From Synechococcus sp. RCC307 (GTDB taxonomy: Bacteria > Cyanobacteriota > Cyanobacteriia > PCC-6307 > Cyanobiaceae), in NCBI GenBank assembly GCA_000063525.1, contig CT978603.1, forward strand, positions 491,105 to 555,104: a stretch of 64,000 nt of DNA. Direction: 5' to 3'. Shown in pieces: positions 7,554 through 16,312 of the stretch. How positions within the stretch are numbered: position 1 is the first letter of the stretch; the number at the start of each line of letters is the position of its first letter. Under the pieces are notes generated by a model, which saw only the letters and a program-made list of their open reading frames with translations, did not search any database and was not told the DNA's origin. The translations under genes and the position numbers were made by a program.

Positions 7554-8282
7554 TCAGCTGCTGGCTTCCTCGAGCCGCATCATGAAGCCCACGCCGCGCA
7601 CGGTGTGGATCAACTTGGGCTCATCAGGGCTCTCCACTTTTTGCCTCAAGTAGCGGATATACACATCCAGCAGGTTGTCGTCGCCATAGAAGCTTTCCCC
7701 CCAGACGCCATGCAGGATCTCTAGGCGCGACTGCACCTTGTTGGGAGAGCGCATCAGGAACACCAGCAGTTGGTATTCCTTGTTGGAGAGCTGGATGCTG
7801 CGGCTGCCGCGGCGCACATCGTGGTTGGCCTGGTTCAGCTCTAAGTCACCAATGCGCAGCACATCGGGTTCGCTGGCTTGGGGCTGCAGGGCATTGGAGC
7901 GCCGTTGCAGCGCCCTGAGCCGAGCTAAGAGCTCTTCGATAGAGAAGGGTTTGACGAGGTAGTCATCGACGCCAGCATCGAGGGCCTCCACCTTGTCTTT
8001 GACTTCGTCGTATCCCGTCAGCATCAGCACAGGTACGCTCATGCCCGTTGAGCGAATGCGCCGGCAGATATCAAGGCCGGTGAAGTCAGGCAGGTTCCAG
8101 TCGAGCAACACCAGATCCGGTGCAGGCTCTCCCCTGAGGGCAATCAGGCCGCTGGCGCCGTCGTTGGCGATCTGCACGGCATAGCCTTCCACCTCCAGCT
8201 CCATACGCAGGAACTCGGTGAGCTTGGGCTCATCATCAACCAGGAGCAGACGTAACTGCTCAGCTTCCGGAGCCATTCCCAC
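7554..8282 (-). CDS. OmpR/PhoB-family response regulator
   Basis: 242 residues. A receiver domain (about 10-125) has the acidic pair in LLVDDEP, the phospho-acceptor Asp in LVLLDWNLPDFTG, Thr in LMLTGYDE and the switch Lys in YLVKPFS. A winged-helix DNA-binding domain (about 140-235) ends with the usual YLRQKVE and HTVRGVGFMM. Start is GTG 8282 or ATG 8276. It lies beside pilA and divergent from the PAS/kinase genes 73 bases away, so it may be their partner and may act on the pili. That pairing is inferred from position. Confidence 0.93.
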   Translation of the reverse strand: MGMAPEAEQLRLLLVDDEPKLTEFLRMELEVEGYAVQIANDGASGLIALRGEPAPDLVLLDWNLPDFTGLDICRRIRSTGMSVPVLMLTGYDEVKDKVEALDAGVDDYLVKPFSIEELLARLRALQRRSNALQPQASEPDVLRIGDLELNQANHDVRRGSRSIQLSNKEYQLLVFLMRSPNKVQSRLEILHGVWGESFYGDDNLLDVYIRYLRQKVESPDEPKLIHTVRGVGFMMRLEEASS

Positions 8283-8354
8283 CGTTGTGGCCTTCTCTAT
8301 TTATAGGTGCGTTAGCGCAATCGCTCCTAATCTGAATTTGATTGCGAGAACGCC

Positions 8355-8750
8355 ATGGCGGAGCAGTGGACTCCAGGCGCTGTTGCGGCCCTGCGCGAAA
8401 AGGAAAACTTGCCCTTTGTGCGTGCTGATGCCAGAGGCAACATCGTTGAGTTCAATGCCCGTTTTGCGGAGGTGTATGGCTGGGTTGAGGGTCAGCTGGT
8501 CGGTGAATCCATTTCAGCGATCCTGCCGCCCAGCTTTCGAGAATTTCATCACGCCGGCTTTGCTCGCTTTCAGCTGACTGAAAGTTCCAAGGTGGTGGGC
8601 CATCCACTCACCCTGGCCACGGTCTGCAGCGATGGCAGTGAAGTGCAAAGCGAGCACTACATCGTTGCTGAGAAATATCCCGATGGCAGTTGGAGCTTTG
8701 CCGCCACATTGCGGCCATTGGAAGGTGAGCACGCTTCAGATCAGGAATGA
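8355..8750 (+). CDS. Single PAS-domain protein
   Basis: 131 residues, almost entirely one PAS domain: VRADARGNIVEFNARFAEVYGW (split here across its first strand and helix), then LVGESISAILPPSF and a C-terminal beta sheet. No effector domain. Its stop overlaps the start of the histidine kinase by four bases (ATGA), so it is translationally coupled and probably serves as a separate sensor module for that kinase. The ligand cannot be told from sequence. Confidence 0.82.
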   Translation: MAEQWTPGAVAALREKENLPFVRADARGNIVEFNARFAEVYGWVEGQLVGESISAILPPSFREFHHAGFARFQLTESSKVVGHPLTLATVCSDGSEVQSEHYIVAEKYPDGSWSFAATLRPLEGEHASDQE

Positions 8751-9838
8751 GTGAGGAGGCCACGCTGGCTCAGTTGCGCCAGTCGCTTGGCCTGCTGCAG
8801 GTGGCGTTTGATGCGGCAGCAGAGGCGATGGTGATTGTTGAGCCTGGCGGGGAGGTGCGTTGGGGGAATCAAGCCGCCGCCGATCTTTGGTCCAATGGCT
8901 TGGCGATCCTGTTGGTGGGCCAGCGGTTGGAGCAGTTGCTTCAACCCATCTGCAGCAGCAGCGGTGTGCCGTTAGCTCTTGAGGCTGCCGAGCATCCGCT
9001 GCAACTCCTCAAGCGTGGGGATGGCTCAGGTGTTTTTGGAATCGCTGATCATTTGCAGCAGTTGGAGTGGCGGCGGATTCAGCAGCCTGGCGATGGCTAC
9101 CTGTTGCTGTTGGCGCGTGATTTGGCTCCGCAAGAGCAGGCGTTACAGCAACAGCGCCAATTTGTGAACCAGTTGGCCCATGAGCTCAACACGCCATTGG
9201 CGATCGTCAACGGCAGCCTGCGGCAGCTGGGCAAGAAGCTGCTGAATTTCGGTGATGGATCACGCGAGCGCTTGCGCCAGGCGCAGCAGGAAACCAGCCG
9301 GCTGGTGCGATTGCTGCGCCATCTTTTGGTGCTGACGGATCTGGAAACAGGCCGCCGCCAGCTACAGCTCCAGCCTTTGGCCCTCAAGCCTTGGCTGCAG
9401 GAGTGGATGGCCCAGCAAGTTCTGCCTGCTTCTGCTGAATTGAATCTTGTGGCTGATGTTGGCGAGAGCGCTGTTATTGCCGCTGATGCCGAGGCATTGG
9501 CCGAGGTGTTGGAGCAATTGCTCGATAACAGCCTGCGTTACAGCAAAGGGCCTGCTCAGATCGAGCTGCAACTGCTGGAGCTGGATGGAGCGAGCGGTTT
9601 GCGCTGGCAAGACCAAGGCCTCGGCATCACAGCTGAACCGCGCAGCCAGGTGTTTGAGCGCTTTGTTCGATTGGAGGAACATCGCGATTTCAACCAGGCC
9701 GACGGAGCTGGTCTGGGACTGGCTTTGTGTGAGGCCTTGATGCAAGCCATGGGAGGCAGCACTGGACTAGAGCCAATCACCAACGAATCGACGGGCACCG
9801 CTTTCCTATTGAGCTGGCCTCAGGCTGGAGGCAAGTAG
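8747..9838 (+). CDS. Sensor histidine kinase, soluble, PAS-like N-terminus
   Basis: 363 residues, no membrane segment. A PAS-like N-terminal region (about 10-125) is followed by the dimerisation helix with the phospho-acceptor His in NQLAHELNTPLAIV (about 143-156). The ATPase domain has the N box in LLDNSLRYSKG, G1 in WQDQGLGI and G2 in GAGLGLALCEAL. The gene overlaps the PAS gene at its start and the opposing receiver gene by 19 bases at its end. Likely a cytoplasmic sensor that phosphorylates one or both nearby regulators. Confidence 0.92.
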   Translation: MSEEATLAQLRQSLGLLQVAFDAAAEAMVIVEPGGEVRWGNQAAADLWSNGLAILLVGQRLEQLLQPICSSSGVPLALEAAEHPLQLLKRGDGSGVFGIADHLQQLEWRRIQQPGDGYLLLLARDLAPQEQALQQQRQFVNQLAHELNTPLAIVNGSLRQLGKKLLNFGDGSRERLRQAQQETSRLVRLLRHLLVLTDLETGRRQLQLQPLALKPWLQEWMAQQVLPASAELNLVADVGESAVIAADAEALAEVLEQLLDNSLRYSKGPAQIELQLLELDGASGLRWQDQGLGITAEPRSQVFERFVRLEEHRDFNQADGAGLGLALCEALMQAMGGSTGLEPITNESTGTAFLLSWPQAGGK

Positions 9839-10188
9839 CGGTTCAAAACGGCTTCAACGTTGTCGAATAGCGCTGCTTTGAGCATCCATCCGTTAGCCCC
9901 AGCTGCTTTGGCTTGCTCCTGTAGCTCAGCGTCGTTCAGTGCGCTGAACATCACAACGGCACCGCCAAAGCCTTGTTGGCGCAGATGCTGCAGGCATTCC
10001 ATTCCGCCCATGCCAGGCATCAACACATCGAGAAAGATCAACGCCGGTTGGGAGTTGTTGATGTCGGTAAGTAGGGCATCAGCACTGCAGTAGCTGCAAT
10101 GGGGTTGGTCGAGATCAGTGAGCTCTGCCCCCAGCAATTCCTGGATGCGGGGATCGTCATCAACGATGGCCACCAGCGCTGAGGACAC
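9820..10188 (-). CDS. Stand-alone response-regulator receiver domain
   Basis: 122 residues from GTG. Only a receiver: acidic pair in AIVDDDPR, phospho-Asp in LIFLDVLMPGMGG, switch residue Ser in VMFSALND, and Lys in WMLKAAL in place of the usual KP. No output domain, as in CheY-like proteins that act by protein contact, for example on pilus motors. It ends tail-to-tail with the kinase gene. Confidence 0.88.
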   Translation of the reverse strand: MSSALVAIVDDDPRIQELLGAELTDLDQPHCSYCSADALLTDINNSQPALIFLDVLMPGMGGMECLQHLRQQGFGGAVVMFSALNDAELQEQAKAAGANGWMLKAALFDNVEAVLNRYLPPA

Positions 10189-10313
10189 AACACAACCCCA
10201 AGGGCTCCGGTTTCAGTGTGGCTTTTTCTGGCCGGTATCTGTCCTGAGAGCTGGCTGAGAAATCCCTGAGTGTGCTTGCGGGGAATCCTTGGCATAACTG
10301 GGATGTGGCTTAG

Positions 10314-10898
10314 ATGAAGCGAGATGCTGGTTTCTCACTTTTGGAGTTGCTGCTGGCCTGCAGCCTTGGATTGCTGGTGTTTGGCGTCGCTGCGTCTGCG
10401 CTTCTCTCAGAGCAAAAGCTTGGTAGCCGCATGGGCGGGCTCCTCCGGCAGCGACAGCTTCTGTTGCGAGCCAATCAACTGATTGCGGCTGATGTGCAGC
10501 GCGGCATTGCTCTGGCTCCTGAACTGGTTAGCCCTTGCCACCTGGCTGGCCGCAAGCGTTGGCTGCAGCTTCTCAACGCCGATGGCTCCATCACCACTTA
10601 CAGCATTGGCAAAGCTCCCAGTGGCATTTGGCAAGGGGAGGTTTTGATGCGCTGCGGGCCGGCCTATGGGCTTGATGGCCGTATCAAAGCTGGCGCTCGA
10701 TCTCTAAACCGAGTGGTGCTGGATGGTCTGGTTCCGTCTTCGCAGGCATGGGCTGGTTGTTCGTTGCCCCAGGCAGAGACCTTCTCAGAAGCACCTGTTT
10801 GCTGGGAGCCCGCGAGTGGTGTGGTGCAGTGGCAGCTCCAGCGCACAAGTAATCGAGTGACCACACAACAAGATGGACAAGCGCTTCTCAAGGGTTGA
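10314..10898 (+). CDS. PilW/GspJ-like minor prepilin
   Basis: 194 residues. The six-residue leader MKRDAG precedes FSLLELLLACSLGLLVFGVA, with Glu at +5. The mature protein has several Cys in loops (SPCHLAG, MRCGPAYG, GCSLPQ, PVCWEPA), as in PilW-type pilins. It lies 74 bases before the secretin gene and probably shares a transcript with it. Unlike the leftward pilins it has the GC-rich composition of the genome. Confidence 0.85.
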   Translation: MKRDAGFSLLELLLACSLGLLVFGVAASALLSEQKLGSRMGGLLRQRQLLLRANQLIAADVQRGIALAPELVSPCHLAGRKRWLQLLNADGSITTYSIGKAPSGIWQGEVLMRCGPAYGLDGRIKAGARSLNRVVLDGLVPSSQAWAGCSLPQAETFSEAPVCWEPASGVVQWQLQRTSNRVTTQQDGQALLKG

Positions 10899-10972
10899 TG
10901 CGATTGCTGCGTTGCCACTGGATTGGCCCTCTCTTGACCGGTACCTTCCGGCTATTGATGATCATGTGATTA

Positions 10973-13255
10973 GTGCATCGCCTCTTCCCAGTTGCCTTGG
11001 CTGCAGCAATGGCGATGCCAATCGTGGAAGTGCGTGCTGCTGCTCGCGCTGATTTAAAAATCATCCGCTTCCCCGGCTCGATTCAGCTCAGGTTGGTGGG
11101 CATGGGGATGAACCCCGATGTGCGCCAAATCAAAACAGCTCGTGGTTGGACGATCGAAGTCAACACAGGCCAAAGTCTTGCTCCACTAGGCAGCCCCAAG
11201 TTCTTCACCATGCCCGATGCGGGTATGGACAGCATCACCTTCGATGGCACGGGCACCCTCTGGCGCTTGGAGGTGAACGCGCTCCAGGGCAACACCTTGG
11301 CACCGCCAGTCATCACGGCCAATGGCCGTGATGTGGAGGTGAGTTTCCAGGCTCAGCCTTTGCCCTCAATGGAGGCTGGCAGTTACGACCTCAATACCCC
11401 GGGCCGGGTTCGCCGCAACACCTACGTGCCTCCGCTGCGTAAGCGGGCAACGGCACCACCTGTTGGAGACATGGCGATCGCCTCAATTGCGATTAAGGGC
11501 AATGAAGTGCGCATGCCTGGGGCTGGAAAGGTTGAGCGCTTGACCCTGCGTAATGCACCGGCACGAGATGTGCTGATGACTCTGGGTCGTGCTGGGGGTT
11601 ACAACGTGGCTTTTTACAGCAAGCAGGGAGAAGAGGGTTCAGCTACTTCCGGCGGAAACCCTATTTCAGTTGACTTTCAAGATGAGCCTATTGAATCCGC
11701 TGTCAATTTGGTGCTCACCTTGGGAGGCTTGCAGGCCAAGCGACAAGGCAACACGCTCATTGTTGGTGAAAAGCTTCCCTCCTTTGCGCGGCAGCTAATG
11801 AGCCGCACGGTTCGGCTCAATCAAGTTTCTGCTGCTCGCGCTACTGAATTTCTGATGAGCCAGGGCGCTACTTTGTATCGCACTAAAGTTTTAGAAGAAA
11901 AACAAGAGGGTGTTGAAGCTGTAGATGTAATCGGTTCTTCTGGCAATCAGGTTAATACTGGACCTAAGACAGAGTTAACTGGTAAAAGTGTTAGCATTCA
12001 AACGGTTGAAGCCGATGGCAGTGCCTCGGGTGCTCTACCGCTCACTGGCTTGACGATTTCTCCAGATGATCGTCTCAACTCGGTTACTCTCACGGCTGAG
12101 CCTGCGTTAGTGTCAATTGCTGAAGGGTATTTAAAAACAATTGATTTGCGGAAGCGTCAAGTTGCTGTGAGGGTCCAGGTTTTAGACGTTAATCTTGATA
12201 ATGTAAAAACAATGAATAATAGCTTTGCCTTGAGGACCGGCAATACTTTCCTCGTCAATCGAGAAGGTGAGATGCTGGTCAACTTTGGTGATTTGAAGCC
12301 TCCTGACACTGAAAGGGCTGGAGTTCCCTCTCTCTACGATGGGTCTACCGGTTCTCCTTTGGTTGGAGCAGGGGCATTCTCTATGCCAGGAGAAGATCAG
12401 GTTTTTCTTGATCAGCCAGTTCGTCAATTCCCTTATCAAGGGGCTGGATCTAGGTATCCATATGGATTTCGGAGAACTTCGCCTCCTTCTCCAGTTCAGG
12501 GAAGCAATTTAAGGGGAAACCTTTATTCCAGGCCTGGCTTTGGACCATTTTCCAGTCCTGGACAGCCTGGCGTGGTCGAAGTTGACAAGGACGGTCTTGT
12601 TACGTTTGAGCCGCCGAAAAACTTCCAGTATCCAAAAGACCAATTTTTTGATTTTGTCAAGGCATTGATTCGCTCTTCTTCTGCCAAGGTGGTGGCAGAT
12701 CCGACACTTCTTGTGCAAGAAAGTGAGTCTTCGAGCGTCGGTGTCGGCACAACAGTTTTTGTTAATTGCTCCTCTAGTACTTCCGCGAATGGGACCCGAA
12801 ACTTTACACCTAAGAAAGAAACAGCTGGCTTGCAGGTTGATGTCAGCGTGTCTCGAATTGATGACAATGGATTTGTTTCTCTTGCGCTCAACCCAGTCCT
12901 CAAGGCTCCTTCAGGATTGCCGGTCCCCGTTAACTGTGGGGGGATTGATTTGCCTACCCGCGATCTTGCGGTAAGGGAGCTTAGGTCGGGAGAATTTCGT
13001 GTTCGCGACGGTCAAACTTTGATTTTGACTGGTGTTATTCAGGAGGAGGTCCTTGAGTCTGTTGATAAGTGGCCTCTGCTGGGAGATGTGCCTTTGATTG
13101 GTCAATTTTTTCGCAAATCTTCGAATACGAGGCAAAAAAGAGAACTGGTCATCGTAGTGACTCCACGAATTTTGGATGACAATCAAGGTGGGAATTATGG
13201 ATATGGTTATCAGCCTTCCACTCAAGAGGCTAAGAAGCTGATTTATCAGCCTTAG
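10973..13255 (+). CDS. pilQ: Type IV pilus secretin (PilQ/GspD family)
   Basis: 760 residues; GTG 10973 follows an in-frame stop at 10967-10969. Signal peptide about 1-22 (ends EVRA). Then an AMIN-like beta domain (about 27-125), an STN/N0-like domain (about 182-268, VERLTLRNAPARDVLMTLGR), a secretin N1-like domain with a long insert (about 276-405), and the secretin channel (about 570-735: VVADPTLLVQESE, VRDGQTLILTGVIQEE, WPLLGDVPLIGQFF, VIVVTPRIL). It forms the outer-membrane pore through which the pilus passes. The 3' half is clearly more AT-rich than the 5' half, and a Pro/Gly/Phe-rich insert lies at about 430-550. Confidence 0.92.
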   Translation: MHRLFPVALAAAMAMPIVEVRAAARADLKIIRFPGSIQLRLVGMGMNPDVRQIKTARGWTIEVNTGQSLAPLGSPKFFTMPDAGMDSITFDGTGTLWRLEVNALQGNTLAPPVITANGRDVEVSFQAQPLPSMEAGSYDLNTPGRVRRNTYVPPLRKRATAPPVGDMAIASIAIKGNEVRMPGAGKVERLTLRNAPARDVLMTLGRAGGYNVAFYSKQGEEGSATSGGNPISVDFQDEPIESAVNLVLTLGGLQAKRQGNTLIVGEKLPSFARQLMSRTVRLNQVSAARATEFLMSQGATLYRTKVLEEKQEGVEAVDVIGSSGNQVNTGPKTELTGKSVSIQTVEADGSASGALPLTGLTISPDDRLNSVTLTAEPALVSIAEGYLKTIDLRKRQVAVRVQVLDVNLDNVKTMNNSFALRTGNTFLVNREGEMLVNFGDLKPPDTERAGVPSLYDGSTGSPLVGAGAFSMPGEDQVFLDQPVRQFPYQGAGSRYPYGFRRTSPPSPVQGSNLRGNLYSRPGFGPFSSPGQPGVVEVDKDGLVTFEPPKNFQYPKDQFFDFVKALIRSSSAKVVADPTLLVQESESSSVGVGTTVFVNCSSSTSANGTRNFTPKKETAGLQVDVSVSRIDDNGFVSLALNPVLKAPSGLPVPVNCGGIDLPTRDLAVRELRSGEFRVRDGQTLILTGVIQEEVLESVDKWPLLGDVPLIGQFFRKSSNTRQKRELVIVVTPRILDDNQGGNYGYGYQPSTQEAKKLIYQP

Positions 13256-13280
13256 AGAGAGCCTCGATTACGGTCGGCCC

Positions 13281-14153
13281 ATGGCATCCCTCTGGCTGCA
13301 ACGCTTCTGGACCTGGCGTCCGCGGTCCCTTTCAGCCCGCTTGGCCCGCGTGGGCCTGTGGGTGCTGCTCTTTTATGTGCTGATTGCCCTGATCAGCCCA
13401 GTGCTCTTTGGCATTGGCCTGCTGCCGGATGTGAACACCGGCCTGGAGAACGAGATCAATGCGCCGCCCTCGCTGGAGCACTGGTGCGGGACCAATCGTT
13501 TGGGTCAAGACGTTTGTGCTCGCACCATTGCTGGCGCCGGTGTGGCGCTGAAGGTGGTGGTGCTGGCGCTCACCTTGGCCTTGATCGTTGGTGTGCCGCT
13601 GGGGATGCTCAGCGGTTATTTCGGTGGGCCGGTGGATCGTGCCTTGGTGCTGCTGATGGACACCGTGTATTCGCTGCCGGTGGTGCTGCTGGCGGTGGTG
13701 ATGGCGTTTCTGTTGGGTCAGGGGCTGCTTAATGCCGCCGCAGCGTTGTGCGTGGTTTATGTGCCGCAGTACTTCCGCGTCGTGCGCAACCAAACGGCCT
13801 CGGTGAAAGCCGAACTGTTTGTGGAAGCGGCTCAGAGCCTGGGTGCTGGGCCGGTGTGGATCATGCGCAAATACCTGTTCCGCAACGTGATCACCTCGGT
13901 GCCGGTGGTGCTCACCATGAATGCGGCGGATTCAGTGTTGATGCTGGGCAGCCTTGGTTTTTTGGGCCTGGGCCTGCCGGCCGTTGTTCCCGAATGGGGC
14001 GCTGAGCTCAAGCAGGCGCTCACGGCGCTGCCCACCGGGATCTGGTGGACCGCGCTCTACCCCGGGGTGGCCATGTTCATCCTGGTGCTGGCGCTCTCAT
14101 TCATTGGCGAAGGCCTTGATGCTTGGGTGAGCGGCGATGAAGCCAGGCCCTGA
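13281..14153 (+). CDS. ABC transporter permease, DppC/OppC family
   Basis: 290 residues with five to six membrane helices. The N-terminal helix is at about 25-45. The dipeptide-permease feature GTNRLGQDVCARTIAGA is at about 70-86. The EAA loop that docks on the ATPase is EAAQSLGAGPVWIMRK. It forms half of an inner-membrane channel for peptides or a similar solute. No DppB partner, ATPase or binding protein lies nearby, so the rest must be elsewhere. Its last 97 bases overlap the convergent glycosyltransferase gene. Confidence 0.9.
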   Translation: MASLWLQRFWTWRPRSLSARLARVGLWVLLFYVLIALISPVLFGIGLLPDVNTGLENEINAPPSLEHWCGTNRLGQDVCARTIAGAGVALKVVVLALTLALIVGVPLGMLSGYFGGPVDRALVLLMDTVYSLPVVLLAVVMAFLLGQGLLNAAAALCVVYVPQYFRVVRNQTASVKAELFVEAAQSLGAGPVWIMRKYLFRNVITSVPVVLTMNAADSVLMLGSLGFLGLGLPAVVPEWGAELKQALTALPTGIWWTALYPGVAMFILVLALSFIGEGLDAWVSGDEARP

Positions 14154-16003
14154 AGCTCAAGAGGCAGCAGGCTTCTGTTGAACCAGGTTTCAGGTCTGGC
14201 TGGTGTGATCAGGCGGAGCAAAACAGGGCCCAAGGCGCGCAGCTCGAAAGGCGCGCGGCGCACTGGCCAGCAACCTGACTTTCCATAGAGGCGCTGCTGC
14301 AGCCAATGCTGTTGCTCTGCGTTGAGCTGTTTCCAGTTCATGCCGATGCGCTGGCCCTTCTGGCAAGCCAGCTCCAGCGGTAGGCCCCAGTGCTGCGTTG
14401 GGATTTGTTTGCCAGTCAGGCGTGCCTCGAGGCCCTCTTCGCTGAGGGCGGTGACCTGTCCCCAGCTCTGCTTGCTTTGAACGGCAAACCAGGGCACAGC
14501 GCTCACCCCAGGCCGGTCCCAGCAGCAGCGCAGCGAGAGCCCCAGCAGCAGGGTGCTGCTGCTCAGCCAAAACAGCGTGAGCCCCAAGGGCGCTGCTGGC
14601 GGCGGCCAGCGCAGCAGGCCCACCAAGGCCAAGCCCTGCACAGCCAGCAGGCCCGCCAGCGGGATCACCAAACCGGGCTCCGCCCCGCGCGTTGGCCCTG
14701 GTGCTTTGGGGGTGACGCGAAAGGTTTTGGGCCTCTTCGCGATGGTGCTGAGCACGGCGCCCACCAGCGGCACCAGGAAAATCCAGCGGTAGAGCTCAGG
14801 CAGCACAGCACCCCTGGCTTGGCCGCTGATCGGCCGGGCCAGCAGCATCTGCGCCGCGTAAAAGGGCAGCGCCACGCTCACAAGGCCGCCGCCATCGAGG
14901 CGAATCGGGGTGCCGCCAGCTAGCACCGCCAGCAGTGGCATCAACAGCAGCAGCAGCTGGGGCAGCACATTGAGCCAGTGCAGGATGCCTTCGGCGAAGG
15001 CCAGCCGTTGCAGCGGGCTCAGCCCAGCGATCTTGAAGGGGTTGGCGCCAGTGCGCAGGATCTGCAGCGTGCCGCTGGCCCAGCGGCAGCGTTGCCGCGC
15101 CATCGCCGCCGCGCTGTGGGGCGCCAGCCCGGCGCTGAGCTTTTCAGCCAGGAAATGCAGCCGCCAGCCGGCTGCAGCCAGGCGGATGCCCGTGGCGAGA
15201 TCTTCGCTGGGGGTGCCCGTTTCAAAGCCGCCAACTGCCATCAAGGCGCGGCGACGCACCACAAAGGAGGTGCCGGCGCAGACCACTGCTCCCACCCCTT
15301 GGCGCACGGGCTCCACCCAGCGGTAAAAGCTCTCTTCATCGGGGAGTAGCCAGCGCTCGAGCTGCAAATTGCGCAGCACTGGATCGGCATTCATGTAGCT
15401 CTGCGGCGTTTGCACCAGAGCGGCACTGCTGTCTTGCTCCAGCAGGCTCACCGTGCGCTCAAGAAACGTGCGCTGCGGCACCACGTCAGCGTCGAGCACC
15501 GCCACCAGCTCGCCATGCAGCAGCGGCAAGGCGGCATTGAGGTTCCCGGCTTTGGCATGGGCGTGCTCAGCGCGGGCCTGATACCGGCAGCCCAGTTGGC
15601 TGGCTAGCCGCTGCAGCTCAGGGCGGTCGGTGTCATCCAGGAGCCACACGGTGAGCGTGGGGTAATCAAGAGCCAGGGCGCCTTGCAGGCTGCGGCGCAC
15701 CACATCCAGCGGCTCACCGCAGCTGGGCAGCAGCAGATCCACAGCCGGGAACCGACCCAGCGGCTGCGGCTTGAGCGGCCTTCTGCGCGCCAGGGAAAAC
15801 CACAGCGGCAGAAAGGCGCTGATCAGCAGCACCAGCTCGCAGCCCAGCAGCAGCAGGCTCAAACCAGCCACCGCTGGGCTTGTGAAATTCAGCGTGGAGC
15901 TGACGCGCCAGAACAGATAACGAGCCATCAACAGGCTCAGCGTCAGCACTGCCCAGCGACGCCATTGCATGGGGTAACGCTGCAGCGCAGCAAATGAGCT
16001 CAT
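14057..16003 (-). CDS. Membrane glycosyltransferase, family 2 (cellulose synthase-like)
   Basis: 648 residues. Two N-terminal membrane helices (about 15-70) precede a GT-A domain with D,D in LLDDTDR and VLDADV, a TPSEDL motif in the TED position, and QRCRW (QxxRW). Several membrane helices follow, and a C-terminal domain (about 515-600) resembles PilZ but with a degenerate motif (ALSEEG instead of D/NxSxxG). Processive synthesis and export of a beta-glycan is likely; the polymer is unknown. No BcsB or other cellulose partner is nearby. The C-terminus overlaps the permease gene. Confidence 0.85.
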   Translation of the reverse strand: MSSFAALQRYPMQWRRWAVLTLSLLMARYLFWRVSSTLNFTSPAVAGLSLLLLGCELVLLISAFLPLWFSLARRRPLKPQPLGRFPAVDLLLPSCGEPLDVVRRSLQGALALDYPTLTVWLLDDTDRPELQRLASQLGCRYQARAEHAHAKAGNLNAALPLLHGELVAVLDADVVPQRTFLERTVSLLEQDSSAALVQTPQSYMNADPVLRNLQLERWLLPDEESFYRWVEPVRQGVGAVVCAGTSFVVRRRALMAVGGFETGTPSEDLATGIRLAAAGWRLHFLAEKLSAGLAPHSAAAMARQRCRWASGTLQILRTGANPFKIAGLSPLQRLAFAEGILHWLNVLPQLLLLLMPLLAVLAGGTPIRLDGGGLVSVALPFYAAQMLLARPISGQARGAVLPELYRWIFLVPLVGAVLSTIAKRPKTFRVTPKAPGPTRGAEPGLVIPLAGLLAVQGLALVGLLRWPPPAAPLGLTLFWLSSSTLLLGLSLRCCWDRPGVSAVPWFAVQSKQSWGQVTALSEEGLEARLTGKQIPTQHWGLPLELACQKGQRIGMNWKQLNAEQQHWLQQRLYGKSGCWPVRRAPFELRALGPVLLRLITPARPETWFNRSLLPLELQGLASSPLTQASRPSPMNESASTRMNMATPG

Positions 16004-16030
16004 AAATTAGAAACATCCACTGGCCTTGCG

Positions 16031-16303
16031 ATGGGCGTTTCGCTACTTCTCATCGGACTCACAGGCTTGTTCTGGTTCCTCGGCATGCGCAATGCCGATG
16101 AGGTGATCGGCATCCTCGAAAAGCTGATGGCCACCTTGCTGTTGGTGCTGACGCTGTGCGTTGGTGGCGGCCATGTGGCCATCAGCTTGCTGCTGTTGGC
16201 GGTGGCCTTGAGCCTGCCCCGTGCCCGCGCCTTTGCCTCCACGCGCTTTCGCTCCAACAGCAAGATCACCCGCGAGAGCGGTGAGTTGTTTTTGCCTTTT
16301 TGA
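16031..16303 (+). CDS. Small two-helix membrane protein, unknown function
   Basis: 90 residues with hydrophobic stretches at about 3-18 and 32-65, then a basic tail ending FLPF. No family recognised. It is divergent from the glycosyltransferase, 27 bases away. The opposite strand holds an open frame of similar length, but the rightward one has the pattern of an inner-membrane protein and fits the gene spacing better. Confidence 0.55.
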   Translation: MGVSLLLIGLTGLFWFLGMRNADEVIGILEKLMATLLLVLTLCVGGGHVAISLLLLAVALSLPRARAFASTRFRSNSKITRESGELFLPF

Positions 16304-16312
16304 GCGGAGCGC

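Noticed and set aside
10934-10960. TTGACC about 17 bases before GATGAT upstream of the secretin gene, resembling a sigma-70 promoter
   Set aside because: The -10 match is poor and the preceding prepilin gene ends only 74 bases upstream, so read-through is equally likely.
16000-16269. 89-codon leftward frame opposite the small membrane protein
   Set aside because: The plus-strand frame shows two clear membrane helices, whereas the minus frame is a mixed, basic low-order sequence.
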